Below, in pieces: positions 1 through 9,446 of a stretch of 64,000 bases of DNA. The DNA is taken from positions 124,001 through 188,000 of the forward strand of contig CAXXHY010000061.1 in the NCBI GenBank assembly GCA_963667575.2. Reading direction: 5' to 3'. This DNA comes from G963665495 sp963667575 (lineage in GTDB: Bacteria > Desulfobacterota > Desulfovibrionia > Desulfovibrionales > Desulfovibrionaceae). The stretch's first letter is position 1. The number at the start of each line of letters is the position of its first letter. The position numbers and the translations under genes were made by a program. Under the pieces are notes generated by a model. The model ran no database searches. It had not been told where the DNA came from and was given only the letters and a program-made list of their open reading frames with translations.

Positions 1-225
1 CATAGTTTTTCATATAAATGAATTTAATTTATTTATTAATCAGTCAGGAATGTCTCAGACGATTGATTGTATTTCTATGCCTCTGCTTCATGTTCGCCTT
101 TTGGTGGAGTAAAGTGGTGAGTGGCTGAAAGGGGGATTTTGCAAAAACACTGAGAATGGGCTAAGCGAAAATCATGAGAAGAAAAAATTCAGTTTGTAGT
201 GGCCATTCGGGCAATAGGACACCAT

Positions 226-1290
226 ATGTCGGACTATAACAGGTCTGCAAGCAATCTCAGGGTATTGCTTTCTTTGGCTTGTGTGGTTGTGATTGTGGCT
301 GGGTTGAAGGCGGCCAGTTCGCTGCTCGTGCCTTTTTTGCTTGCCGTTTTCGTGGCCACAACCTGCGCCCCTCTGCTTTCCTGGTTGCACGTACGCAAGG
401 TGCCGACAAGTCTGGCGGTTCTTTTAATCATATCCCTCGTGGCTTTTCTGGCTCTGCTGGTTGTTACTTTTCTCGGGGCTTCGGTGACGGATTTCACCAA
501 AAGGCTTCCCGAATATCAGGTCCAGTTATCCGGAAAATTAAACGAATATACACAATGGGTGAAAAATCTGGGAGGAGAAATTCCGCCCTCGACATTTTCT
601 GACATGTTCAATCCTGGTCTGGTTATGTCGTTGGTGGGCAACACCCTGGCACGGTTGCGGGTGATTCTGACCAACGCCATTTTCATTATGTTGACCGTCA
701 TTTTTATCTTATTCGAAGTATCCAGTTTCCCCCGCAAGCTTGCCGCAGCGTTCAACGACTCGGGCAGATCCCTCGAACAATTCGAACGGATAGGAGCCAA
801 CATCAACCGTTACCTCGCCATAAAATCCATGACGAGCCTGCTGACAGGCGTGCTGGTGGGCGTATTCGTGTGGATAATGGGGCTTGATTTTCCCTTGCTC
901 TGGGGCGTGATAGCCTTTTTGCTCAATTACATCCCTACCATCGGTTCGTTTATTGCCGCCATCCCCGCGGTTCTTCTGGCTCTGGTGCAACTTGATTTCA
1001 GCGGGTTCCTTCTGGTCTGCACCGGCTATGTGATCATCAATTTCGGTGTCAGCAACGGTATTGAGCCACGTCTGTTCGGCAAAGGAATAGGCCTGTCCAC
1101 GCTGGTGGTTTTTATTTCTCTGGTCTTCTGGGGATGGGTACTCGGTCCCATTGGGATGCTGTTGTCCGTGCCGCTGACCATGATCGTAAAAATCGCAATG
1201 GAAGATAATCCCGGAACGCGCTGGATTTCAATTTTCCTCGGACCTGATCCCAGGAAAATTAAAGACTTACAAAAAGATGAAACACAATAG
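226..1290 (+). CDS. AI-2E family transporter (permease)
   Basis: Predicted polytopic inner-membrane protein of 354 residues belonging to the AI-2E/PerM exporter family (PF01594). Two closely spaced hydrophobic segments lie at the N-terminus, a third follows, then a long amphipathic stretch (about residues 80-200) and a C-terminal group of hydrophobic helices. This is the usual family layout, with a short charged cytoplasmic tail. The frame is open from a GTG at 199, but the ATG at 226 is preferred because AGGAC lies just upstream. Members export very different substrates, including autoinducer-2, sodium and indole derivatives, so the substrate cannot be assigned. It stands alone, followed by a 370-bp AT-rich gap. 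Confidence 0.85.
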   Translation: MSDYNRSASNLRVLLSLACVVVIVAGLKAASSLLVPFLLAVFVATTCAPLLSWLHVRKVPTSLAVLLIISLVAFLALLVVTFLGASVTDFTKRLPEYQVQLSGKLNEYTQWVKNLGGEIPPSTFSDMFNPGLVMSLVGNTLARLRVILTNAIFIMLTVIFILFEVSSFPRKLAAAFNDSGRSLEQFERIGANINRYLAIKSMTSLLTGVLVGVFVWIMGLDFPLLWGVIAFLLNYIPTIGSFIAAIPAVLLALVQLDFSGFLLVCTGYVIINFGVSNGIEPRLFGKGIGLSTLVVFISLVFWGWVLGPIGMLLSVPLTMIVKIAMEDNPGTRWISIFLGPDPRKIKDLQKDETQ

Positions 1291-1659
1291 TTGCATTTTT
1301 TGTGATAGTAAACATCCTTTATTTTTGTAAGTACCATAAAATTCAATTTTGATTTCCAAAAACAGATCCCAGAGTACACATATTTTTTATCTCTTCAGGT
1401 GATTTTGTTTTACTTGTTCGTTATTTCACTATTGTTATGTTCAATGCACATATCTTATAAAGATATTTTTCTCCACAGAATATTTTTTTGTTGATTGCTT
1501 CTCTTGTTATGCAGTGTCAATAGCGAACTGATCCACGCTTTTGGTGTGTTGCTACTTCTTTTTTATCTTGTTTTTCCCCTCGAATTGGATATATATTGAA
1601 ATACAAGTAGAGTATTTTACGATTACCAGGCCAATTACCTTTTATTGGAAGGAAATTCC
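1291..1659. other. AT-rich intergenic region before nfnAB
   Basis: No protein or RNA gene is recognised in this gap. It is much more AT-rich than its neighbours. The only supported element is a possible promoter near its right end, listed separately. Confidence 0.5.
1585..1613 (+). promoter_or_regulatory. candidate sigma70 promoter of nfnAB
   Basis: TTGGAT (1585-1590) and TAGAGT (1608-1613) are separated by 17 bp and lie about 45 bp upstream of the nfnA start. The match is fair, and the AT-rich context makes chance matches likely. Confidence 0.35.
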
Positions 1660-2502
1660 ATGTCGCATTCTATCCTGGCCAAAGAAAGTCTGATTCCCGG
1701 ACAGACCAGCAAGCTGGTTATCCAAGCTCCGCATATTGCCCGTAAAGCCAAACCCGGAAATTTCGTCATTCTGCGCCTCTCAGAAAAAGGCGAGCGCATC
1801 CCCCTGACCATTGCCGATACCGACAAGGAGCAAGGGACCATCACCATAGTGTATCTTGTCATGGGAAAAACCACAGCCATGCTCGAACAGATGGGCGAGG
1901 GCGATGCTGTTCTGGATCTTTGCGGACCGCTTGGCCGCGCAACTGAAATCCATAAAACAGGAACCGTGATCTGCATGGGAGGCGGAACCGGCATTGCTGC
2001 CATGCGTCATATAGCTAAGGGACACCATTTGCAGGGGAACCATGTGGTTGCCATCATCGGAGCGCGCAGCAAGAATTTGTTGCTGTTTCACAACGAGCTG
2101 AAGTTGTTTTGTCCGGAGGTGCTTGTCTCCACCGACGACGGCAGTTTCGGACACAAGGGACTGGTCACGGAGTTGTTGCAGCAACGGCTGGAGTCCGACA
2201 AAAGCGTTGCCGAAGTTGTGGCGGTGGGGCCGGTTCCCATGATGGCGGCCGTAGCCCGGACAACCGAACCCTTTGGCGTCAAAACCACGGTGAGCTTGAA
2301 CTCCTTGATGGTGGACGGCATTGGCATGTGCGGCGCCTGCAGGGTGTCCGTGGGGGGAGAGGTAAAGTTCGCCTGTGTGGACGGGCCCGAGTTCGACGGA
2401 CATAAAGTGGATTTTACGGAATTGCGGCAGCGTCTTGCCTCGTTCAGATCCCAGGAAATCATTTCCTATGAGGAGTTCAAGAAAAGCCATGGCCTCGAGT
2501 AG
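1660..2502 (+). CDS. nfnA: NADH-dependent ferredoxin:NADP+ oxidoreductase subunit A (NfnA/SudB type)
   Basis: Small flavoprotein subunit (280 aa) of the NfnAB electron-bifurcating transhydrogenase, which couples NADH and reduced ferredoxin oxidation to NADP+ reduction in the cytoplasm. The order is an N-terminal FAD-binding beta-barrel, an NAD-binding fold with GGGTGIAAM, and a C-terminal [2Fe-2S] motif MCGACR...FAC near residues 227-242. The start is ATG 1660, with GGAAGGA about 7 nt upstream; a TTG at 1645 is also in frame. It overlaps nfnB by 14 bp, which fits translational coupling. The name sulfide dehydrogenase subunit B is a historical synonym. Confidence 0.93.
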   Translation: MSHSILAKESLIPGQTSKLVIQAPHIARKAKPGNFVILRLSEKGERIPLTIADTDKEQGTITIVYLVMGKTTAMLEQMGEGDAVLDLCGPLGRATEIHKTGTVICMGGGTGIAAMRHIAKGHHLQGNHVVAIIGARSKNLLLFHNELKLFCPEVLVSTDDGSFGHKGLVTELLQQRLESDKSVAEVVAVGPVPMMAAVARTTEPFGVKTTVSLNSLMVDGIGMCGACRVSVGGEVKFACVDGPEFDGHKVDFTELRQRLASFRSQEIISYEEFKKSHGLE

Positions 2503-3934
2503 CGATAAAAAGGACAAGAAAAAGCTGGTGGTGAGGCCCCGTACGGTTATGCCCGAGCAGACGCCCGAGGAACGCGTCAGGAATTTCAATGAAGTCGCTC
2601 TGGGGTATACGCGCGAAATGGCCTTGGAAGAGGCCAAACGCTGCCTTCAGTGCAAACGTCCTACCTGCGTCAGTGGCTGTCCTGTGGAAGTGCCCATTAG
2701 AGATTTTATCGGCGAACTGGCCAAAGGCGACATTGAAGGCGCCTACAGAATCGTCAAGTCCACCAACAGCTTGCCTGCCGTGTGTGGCCGGGTTTGTCCG
2801 CAGGAAGTGCAGTGCGAAGGTAAATGCGTTCTCAAGGCCAAGGACGAACCCGTTTGCATCGGACGCCTCGAGCGTTATGTGGCGGATGAGTACCGGGCGC
2901 TTTCGGCTTGTGATCAGATCACAGGCAAAATGGAATGCCCCATGATAGATCCGGATTTGAAGGTCGCCTGCATCGGAGCCGGACCCTCGAGCCTCACTGT
3001 CGCGGGCTATCTTTCTTCACACGGCATCAAAGTGACCATGTTCGAAGCGCTGCATGAAGTGGGAGGGGTTCTGGTGTACGGGATTCCGGAATTCCGACTG
3101 CCCAAGGAGATAGTCCGTCATGAAGTGCAGGCGCTCCAGGATCAGGAAGTGGACCTGCGTACCAATTGGGTGGGAGGTCGTACCATCGACATCGATGAAT
3201 TGTTCGAGCAGGGATACAAAGCCGTTTTTGTCGGCGTCGGGGCTGGCTTGCCCCGTTTTTTGAATGTTCCAGGGGAAAACCTTATCGGTGTTTTTTCCGC
3301 CAACGAGTATCTCACCCGTGTGAACCTGGGCCGGGCATACGCATTCCCCACCTACGACACCCCCGTACGGGAGGCTAAAAACGTGGCCGTGTTCGGGGGA
3401 GGCAATGTCGCCATGGATGCCGCGCGCACGGCTTTGCGCCTGGGGGCGGAAAATGTGCGTATTGTGTATCGCCGGACAATGGAAGAGATGCCGGCCCGGG
3501 CCGAGGAAGTGCACCACGCGGTCGAAGAAGGTGTGGTTATGGAGTGTCTCTATGGTCCGGTTGAATTCATCGGCGATGAATTCGGTTTTCTTAAAGGCAT
3601 GCGGCTGCAGCGCATGGAGTTGGGCGAACCAGATGATTCGGGCCGGTGCCGCCCCGTATGCGTGGAAGGCGACCAGTGCGAGATGCCCTGTGATCTGGCC
3701 ATCATTGCCGTGGGAACGGGTCCCAATCGGGTTTTACTTGAGGCGACTCCAGATCTGAAGCTCAACAAGCGCGGCTACATAGAGGTGGATCCGGTAAGTG
3801 GCGAATCCGTATCAAAAAACAATGTGTTTGCAGGGGGCGATATTGTGACTGGAGCGGCCACGGTCATTTCCGCCATGGGGGCTGGTCGTCGGGCTGCCAA
3901 GGAAATAGCCAGGCGACTGCTTGAAGAAACGTAG
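2489..3934 (+). CDS. nfnB: NADH-dependent ferredoxin:NADP+ oxidoreductase subunit B (NfnB/SudA, GltD-like)
   Basis: Large subunit (481 aa) of the NfnAB transhydrogenase, homologous to the glutamate synthase small subunit. Cysteine clusters CLQCKRPTC...CPV and CGRVCPQEVQCEGKC near the N-terminus are ligands of two [4Fe-4S] clusters. An FAD-binding GAGPSSL, an NADP(H)-binding GGGNVAMDAARTA and a closing AGGDIVTGAATV motif follow in the expected order. The frame is open upstream to 2375, but that part lies inside nfnA. ATG 2489 fits the family length. No gltB is adjacent, which supports Nfn over glutamate synthase. Confidence 0.93.
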   Translation: MASSSDKKDKKKLVVRPRTVMPEQTPEERVRNFNEVALGYTREMALEEAKRCLQCKRPTCVSGCPVEVPIRDFIGELAKGDIEGAYRIVKSTNSLPAVCGRVCPQEVQCEGKCVLKAKDEPVCIGRLERYVADEYRALSACDQITGKMECPMIDPDLKVACIGAGPSSLTVAGYLSSHGIKVTMFEALHEVGGVLVYGIPEFRLPKEIVRHEVQALQDQEVDLRTNWVGGRTIDIDELFEQGYKAVFVGVGAGLPRFLNVPGENLIGVFSANEYLTRVNLGRAYAFPTYDTPVREAKNVAVFGGGNVAMDAARTALRLGAENVRIVYRRTMEEMPARAEEVHHAVEEGVVMECLYGPVEFIGDEFGFLKGMRLQRMELGEPDDSGRCRPVCVEGDQCEMPCDLAIIAVGTGPNRVLLEATPDLKLNKRGYIEVDPVSGESVSKNNVFAGGDIVTGAATVISAMGAGRRAAKEIARRLLEET

Positions 3935-4067
3935 GCCGGAGAAACAACCTCAAAGAATCTTGCAAGTTGTGCAAACTGCAGGGTGGAAACGTGACTGCCA
4001 GGCTTTTTTTCAGATTGTCCAGAGGTACTCTGACGTTCACACGTAAAAAAGAGTTAATGATAGTTGA

Positions 4068-5852
4068 ATGAATAGTAATCTGCGTTTGATTTCCGTTCAA
4101 TTCGTATCTTTCGTGACTATTGGTATCTTGCTTCTGTCTTGCCTCTTTTTCTCTGGAGTTCAGACGGTCGATGCGGCGCAACATCAGGTGCGTATCGGAA
4201 TACTTGCAAAAAGAGGCACCTCTCATTGCCTGAATAAGTGGGAAGTGCTTACAGACTATTTGTCTCGCAAAATACCGGGAGAGGAATTCCAGATCATTCC
4301 TTTGGCCTTTGACAAAATCGATACGTTTGTCAAAGACAGGAAAGTGGACTTTGTCATTGTAAATACTGCAATATATGTTGAACTGGAGTACAAATATCAT
4401 GTGAGCCGTATTGCCACCATGTGCAACTCCTTTGGGGATCAATGCAGTACGTTGTACGGAAGTGCCATTTTTGTGCGGAAGGGAAGCACTATTGAATCCT
4501 TAACGGAATTGAAGCAGAAGGACGTGGCTGCCGTTGACCCCACGTCCCTGGGAGGATGGCTGATTGCTCTGCGCCAGTTGAAGCTTTTCCATGTAGATCC
4601 GGACGATTTCCATGAGCTTTCATTTATGGGGACGCATGATGCCGTTGTAATGGCCGTGCTACGGGGCAAGGCAGACGCCGGCATCGTCAGATCCGATACG
4701 CTGGAGCGTATGGCCCAGGAAGGAAAGATTTCTCTGGATGCTTTTCGTATTTTGGATGCGGACACGGACACGGATGCGGATGCGACAGACGATTTCCCCT
4801 TTCTTCTCAGCACGCCCTTGTACCCCGAATGGCCCATGGCCAAACTAGAAAGCACTCCTGATGAGCTGGCCCAGAAAGTGGCGGCAGCGTTGTTCGAGAT
4901 GCAGGCCGGAAAGGATGGCGTTCCCGCGGCAACGACAATCCAGTGGACCATCCCCTTGAATTATAACTCCGTCCACGACTTGTTAAAGGAATTGCGAGTC
5001 ACCCCCTACCAGAATTACGGGCTTATTTCCTTGTGGGAAGCGACGGTACAACATTGGCCTGGAGTGCTGGGGATGTTCGCCGGAAGTCTTTTGCTGGCCT
5101 TGTTTGCCGTGCATACGCAACGTCTGAATAGGCAGCTGCATGTTTCCCGGAGCCTGGTGGAGCAGGAACTCTCGGCTCGGAAGGCCGAAGAAAACAGACG
5201 CAAGACAGTGGAAAGCATGGTCAGGCATGAGTTGCGATCGCCTGTCATATCCGTACGAAATAGCCTGACATTGCTGCAAGGTTCGGAATGCCTGAGCGAA
5301 GAGACGGAAATTATTCATCTGGCGTGTGATGCCGCTGATCGTGCGCTCAAGACCATTGATCTGCAACGTGAACTTGCCTCACTGGAAAATAATACGTTTG
5401 TTCCTCCGGAAAGCATAGTGGATTTGACAGAACTCGTACGGGAGGTTCTCGCAGAATACGAGAACTTATCCCAATCAATGGATGTTTCCTGGACCATAGA
5501 CTGCGATGGCGCAGCCACGGTCAAAACAAAGGGCGACAGGGAATTGTTCGCGGTGCTGTTGTCCAATCTTTTTCGCAATGCTCTGGAGGCTGTTTCTGCG
5601 GACAGTACGATACGCATTGTCCTTGGGAGCGAAGAACAGCCTGTCTTAAGGATTTCAAATGACGGGGCAGTGCCAGATGACATTCGCGATGTGTTCTTCG
5701 AACGATTTACAACGTCCGGTAAGGCGGGGGGCACAGGCCTCGGTACCTATATTGTCAAGGTGATTGCAGAAGGGCACGGGGGCAGAGTCTCCATGCGGAG
5801 CAGCGAGGAGGAAGGAACCGAGATCAGTGTGTTTTTTCCTGTGGCAGAATGA
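4068..5852 (+). CDS. sensor histidine kinase with periplasmic PhnD-like binding domain (TtrS-like architecture)
   Basis: Membrane kinase of 594 residues. An N-terminal hydrophobic segment (about 13-35) is followed by a periplasmic PhnD/phosphonate-type solute-binding domain (about 40-310), a second membrane span (about 332-352), a HisKA-like helix with MVRHELRSP (His387 as phosphoacceptor) and a C-terminal HATPase with the G box GTGLGTYIV. The same layout occurs in TtrS, the tetrathionate sensor, but TtrS function is not established here and no TtrR is adjacent, so it appears to be an orphan kinase. The sensor domain contains an acidic low-complexity run, DADTDTDADATDD (bases 4755-4793). ATG 4068 has no strong Shine-Dalgarno sequence. 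Confidence 0.85.
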   Translation: MNSNLRLISVQFVSFVTIGILLLSCLFFSGVQTVDAAQHQVRIGILAKRGTSHCLNKWEVLTDYLSRKIPGEEFQIIPLAFDKIDTFVKDRKVDFVIVNTAIYVELEYKYHVSRIATMCNSFGDQCSTLYGSAIFVRKGSTIESLTELKQKDVAAVDPTSLGGWLIALRQLKLFHVDPDDFHELSFMGTHDAVVMAVLRGKADAGIVRSDTLERMAQEGKISLDAFRILDADTDTDADATDDFPFLLSTPLYPEWPMAKLESTPDELAQKVAAALFEMQAGKDGVPAATTIQWTIPLNYNSVHDLLKELRVTPYQNYGLISLWEATVQHWPGVLGMFAGSLLLALFAVHTQRLNRQLHVSRSLVEQELSARKAEENRRKTVESMVRHELRSPVISVRNSLTLLQGSECLSEETEIIHLACDAADRALKTIDLQRELASLENNTFVPPESIVDLTELVREVLAEYENLSQSMDVSWTIDCDGAATVKTKGDRELFAVLLSNLFRNALEAVSADSTIRIVLGSEEQPVLRISNDGAVPDDIRDVFFERFTTSGKAGGTGLGTYIVKVIAEGHGGRVSMRSSEEEGTEISVFFPVAE

Positions 5853-5873
5853 CGGGAAAAAAACGTAGTGGAA

Positions 5874-6473
5874 TCAGATAAGGCCCAGATCGTACATCTT
5901 CAGATACAGTTCCCGGCTTACCCAGGCATCCGTGGCTGCGTAGTCAATTTGGCGCCGGGTTAATGGACGCGCTTCCCAGTTGGAACATTGAGCAGATTTG
6001 GAAATACGGTATCCCAGGAGAGAGGCAGTCAGGTTGCGCAGGCCGCTGCGATCAAATCCTTTTTCCAGAGCGGTTGTTCCCAGATCCACGAATCCGGCTT
6101 CGGTGAAGTCTGTAAGGCGTTGCAAATCCAGGATGTCGTCATGCACAGCCACACCGGCTTTGACGATGGCAGGGGTTTCCAGAAGGTGCAGCAGGCCATT
6201 GTTCAAGCCCACGGCTTGAAGACGGAACAGATAGGTTTGGTTTGAACCCGCCAGTTGCAGCAGGGCAGGGAGGTTGCTTTGCCCTTTTTTGAAAGTGGGC
6301 CTGGTTTCGGTGTCAAAACCAAGAATTTTTTCAGACTGCAGGTCAGCAACGGCTGCTTCTAAAGCAGCATGAGATTCCACAAGACAAATTGGACCGGTAA
6401 AGCGCCTCAGAGGCAGCGCGTTGATTTCTTCTTTACTGAGCGTATTCATGTTCTTGAACGGGACAACTTCCAT
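5874..6473 (-). CDS. 3'-5' exonuclease, DEDDy (RNase D-like) family
   Basis: Single-domain DEDDy nuclease of 199 aa. The three exonuclease motifs are present: GFDTETRP (Exo I, Asp and Glu metal ligands), GVAVHDDILDL (Exo II Asp) and YAATDAWVS (Exo III with Tyr and Asp). It lacks the HRDC domains of full RNase D, so it belongs with the short stand-alone exonucleases acting on RNA or DNA 3' ends. It converges with the sensor kinase gene, 21 bp away. The substrate is unknown. Confidence 0.88.
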   Translation of the reverse strand: MEVVPFKNMNTLSKEEINALPLRRFTGPICLVESHAALEAAVADLQSEKILGFDTETRPTFKKGQSNLPALLQLAGSNQTYLFRLQAVGLNNGLLHLLETPAIVKAGVAVHDDILDLQRLTDFTEAGFVDLGTTALEKGFDRSGLRNLTASLLGYRISKSAQCSNWEARPLTRRQIDYAATDAWVSRELYLKMYDLGLI

Positions 6474-6665
6474 TACGACACATGGAAACGATGAATGATG
6501 GCATGGTGTCGAAGGAAAAGGAATAATGATTAAAACTTATATTTATACCGTTTATTGTTTAATGATATCATGTAACCCACTTGTCATGCAAGACTGAATG
6601 GAAGGGGTATTTCGGGAAAAATAAACTGTATTTTCATAGGGCAGGTGTACAATCAAAGTAAAGAA

Positions 6666-7337
6666 TCAACTGGCTGATTTGAGACGGAGTACACTGGCGA
6701 CGTAACTTTTGATCTGCTCCTCTGCAGCCACGCTGTTTTGTTCCGGAAGAAACTGAATGCCCGCTTCCGAAGATTCGTTATCGGTTTTTATGGTGACTAC
6801 TTTGCCGGTTATCTCGATTGCCGGAAGGCTGGCTTCCAGCGCCATATGCAACTGGACAATATTTTCCGGTTTAATGAGCTGCGAATGGGAACTCGAAAGG
6901 TGTTCGATGGATATTCTGCAGCCTTCGATACTCAGATCTAGCATGACTCCACGAACGATCTGATCGTTGATTTCAGCTTCACACTCAATGAAAGTGTCGA
7001 TGCGTTCGCTTTTGCGCAGATTCAGAGTTTCAAAGGAATTGGGAAAGGAGACGAACAAAAGCGGGGCAGGGCGCAGCGTATGCCCCAGAACCGTTGAATG
7101 AAATCCGTAAATTTTTCCCGAAATCAGAAAGCGGAAGATAAGATTGCAACGGGATATGAGTTTTTCCCGCAATCCGGGTGTTCCCGGCATCTGGAGAATG
7201 AGAAAATGATCGGGCTTCATTCCGAGATAACGGCATTTGAAACGCGGTTCTCCGCTGACCATTTGTGCCTGAAGAACAAGTCCGATTGGAATTTGCCAGT
7301 CCCAGGAAAGAGAAGAAGCATTGCTTGGACGAGTCAT
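6666..7337 (-). CDS. PilZ domain protein with YcgR-like N-terminal region
   Basis: Likely cyclic-di-GMP receptor of 223 aa, starting at the internal ATG 7337; the frame continues to 7442. The C-terminal half has the PilZ signature, RKSER (RxxxR-type) followed by DLSIEGCRIS (D/NxSxxG). The N-terminal half resembles the flagellar-brake-type beta domain found upstream of PilZ in YcgR-like proteins. Members modulate motility, pili or exopolysaccharide according to c-di-GMP. No flagellar genes are nearby, so the partner is unknown. The Shine-Dalgarno sequence is weak, which leaves the start open. Confidence 0.8.
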   Translation of the reverse strand: MTRPSNASSLSWDWQIPIGLVLQAQMVSGEPRFKCRYLGMKPDHFLILQMPGTPGLREKLISRCNLIFRFLISGKIYGFHSTVLGHTLRPAPLLFVSFPNSFETLNLRKSERIDTFIECEAEINDQIVRGVMLDLSIEGCRISIEHLSSSHSQLIKPENIVQLHMALEASLPAIEITGKVVTIKTDNESSEAGIQFLPEQNSVAAEEQIKSYVASVLRLKSAS

Positions 7338-7584
7338 ATACGAAATCTCGAGTATTTTGGTAATAGTATCAATGTTCTGGGAACAAGAAAGAAATGAAAA
7401 CAACTGCAGGGTAAGTATAGCATGTGTGAGGTTAATCGGCAACGCGATAAGAGCATGAAAATACCCATAGTGGCTAAAGCCGCGGACCGTATGGCCGAAA
7501 AGGAATATGTAGGGACATGAAGTGGGCGCGCCTTCAGGCGCACATTTTTCCTGACCGAGTAACTAAGGAACAAAAGGCGTAGTT

Positions 7585-8079
7585 GTGAGTCAGATTATCC
7601 GTCTAGGTCTGTTGGGCATATTGGCCCTCATGATTGCCGGCTGCAGCAGCAGGCCCGTAGAACCGCGCTATCTGACGCGAGATCAGGTATACGCGCGGCA
7701 TCTCAATGCCTTGAGAAAGGTTGCGGAAGAAAAAGCCGTCAAGGTCAGTGAAACCATGGCGGTATACGACTATCTCGATAATGTGCCCATATTTGTTTCA
7801 TTGCCGGATCAGACCAATTTTTCGCAGCATTATCGGCAGTTCCTGCAGACCGCTGTTGCCCAAAAAGGATTCCGGGTTTCTGAAACCCAGGAGGAGCAGC
7901 TTGTTCTTTCCTTCTCTCTGCAGGATCGCCATATCCTGACTACCAGGCTGTCCTTTGACAATAAAATCCTCATGATTGATTCGCAGGTCTTTGATGCCGG
8001 TCCGCCGACCTTGAGCCGGGAAGCCGCAGATGCCGTCTGGTTGCAGTACTCGCGGCGTAAGCCCGCTTATATCCGCTAA
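7585..8079 (+). CDS. hypothetical lipoprotein
   Basis: 164-residue predicted lipoprotein starting at GTG 7585. The signal sequence ends in the lipobox MIAGC, giving lipidation at Cys19 or so, followed by SSRP, which has no inner-membrane retention Asp at +2. The mature part is a mixed alpha/beta sequence with no recognised motif. It is divergent from the PilZ gene and converges with the AEC permease, only 11 bp apart. The function is unknown. Confidence 0.7.
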   Translation: MSQIIRLGLLGILALMIAGCSSRPVEPRYLTRDQVYARHLNALRKVAEEKAVKVSETMAVYDYLDNVPIFVSLPDQTNFSQHYRQFLQTAVAQKGFRVSETQEEQLVLSFSLQDRHILTTRLSFDNKILMIDSQVFDAGPPTLSREAADAVWLQYSRRKPAYIR

Positions 8080-8090
8080 ATTTTCAGCCT

Positions 8091-9068
8091 TTAGAGCAGC
8101 TGAAGCAGTCCCCAGAGAATCGGCAGGGTGATCACCAGCGATCCGGTGCTTGCCGCCCAACACGAGTTGGCCAGATCAAGGTCGAGCTCGTACAGGGAAG
8201 GGGGGACAAGTGCGATGAATGCCACGGGCATTGATGAACAGATGAGCACCACCTTCAGAGGCAGACCGTCCGCCACTTGATGCAGTCCCAGTACATATCC
8301 CGTCATCACTGCCACAGCTGGAACCAAGAAAGATTTTATTCCAATTACACAGCCTGCTTCCCGAAGGTAGGAGCTTATTTTCGAAAAACGCATGGCCATG
8401 CCGATGGAAGTCAGCAGGCAAATGGAACCTGCGGGCACCATAAAGGCCGTCAGGGTGGAGCACCACCCAGGGCGTTCGATTCCCGACAGATTCAGTGAAG
8501 TGCCCAGAATGATGGCAGTGAGGATCGAGATTACGAAAGGATCTGCCAGTACCTGCCGTAACCGCTGGGAAAAATGAATATGGGTAGAGGAGTCTGAACC
8601 GTATGATTTTGCCGTGGGAAAACCCACCGTAAAATAGAAAATTTCCTCGAACAGTTTGTATACCGGCACCAGTGCAAAGCCGGCCTCTCCAATAAAAACA
8701 TAGCAGATCAATGCGCCGATGGCGCCGATATTGGTGAAAGATCCGCAACAATACAGTGCCCCGGTTTTTGGGCGTGACAGTTTGAGCAGACGGGCGAACA
8801 GAAGCGCCAGCATTCCTCCGCAAAAGATGGCCAGTAAACATATCAACGGCATTGCCGACAACCGCATGTCCGGCAGCTTGACGACCCAGAGAGCAAGAAA
8901 AAAGGATCCGGACAGAAAAACAATCATGCCGACTTGCTGAAGCTGGATCCGCAACCGATGGATGCTGAAGGGCAGGTGGATGATTTTTTTTTCGTATAAG
9001 ATTTTGAAGAGATAGCCGGAAGCGAGGCCGAAGAACAGAACGCAGAAGGTGAAGGCAAGTTGTCTCAT
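8091..9068 (-). CDS. AEC (auxin efflux carrier) family permease
   Basis: Polytopic membrane protein of 325 aa with about ten hydrophobic segments in two similar halves. It has the glycine/asparagine-rich CGSFTNIGAIGAL region, typical of AEC transporters (PF03547), which carry carboxylates such as malate or malonate. The substrate cannot be read from the sequence. It is a single-gene unit preceded by a 380-bp non-coding gap. Confidence 0.8.
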   Translation of the reverse strand: MRQLAFTFCVLFFGLASGYLFKILYEKKIIHLPFSIHRLRIQLQQVGMIVFLSGSFFLALWVVKLPDMRLSAMPLICLLAIFCGGMLALLFARLLKLSRPKTGALYCCGSFTNIGAIGALICYVFIGEAGFALVPVYKLFEEIFYFTVGFPTAKSYGSDSSTHIHFSQRLRQVLADPFVISILTAIILGTSLNLSGIERPGWCSTLTAFMVPAGSICLLTSIGMAMRFSKISSYLREAGCVIGIKSFLVPAVAVMTGYVLGLHQVADGLPLKVVLICSSMPVAFIALVPPSLYELDLDLANSCWAASTGSLVITLPILWGLLQLL

Positions 9069-9446
9069 GATGTTGGACCCGGTTGGAGTTCTAAAAGGAG
9101 AAAACGCCTGCAGATCTAATTGCGCCTAGTTGAGGTAAAAATCAACTGTAATTTTAGATAGATATGGTTCATTGGATTGAACTGGAAGGATATAGAGATA
9201 CGGAGCTTATGAAACAAAAGTTGGCGAAAGCCAACTTTTGTGGCAAATAAGGCTTATGAAAAAACATAGAAAAGAGTGACAACTTTCTGAGATAAAAAAC
9301 TTTCTGCTTAATGGAATGGGAATTGCTTAGTTATTTGTAACAAGACTGAGAAGCAGATTGAAGAAATCTGCACTCACTGCGATCGGCCGGTATTTTGGAA
9401 AAATAAAAAACGTAAACCATAAATCGGGGGAGCAGGGGAGCGCGAG
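9069..9446. other. non-coding gap between AEC permease and the small Cys-rich genes
   Basis: No open frame here looks coding. The gap is AT-rich and contains one perfect 12-bp inverted repeat at 9214-9241 (listed separately). No convincing promoter was identified. Confidence 0.5.
9214..9241. repeat. perfect 12-bp inverted repeat with GAAA loop
   Basis: Arms at 9214-9225 and 9230-9241 are exactly complementary around a four-base GAAA (GNRA-type) loop. There is no clean T-run on either side, so it is not a canonical intrinsic terminator. It could be an operator or part of a structured RNA. Confidence 0.6.

Noticed and set aside
1..198. Promoter or gene at the left edge
   Set aside because: AT-rich sequence with several weak -10-like matches but no pairing that stands out, and no frame with a start signal other than the permease gene.
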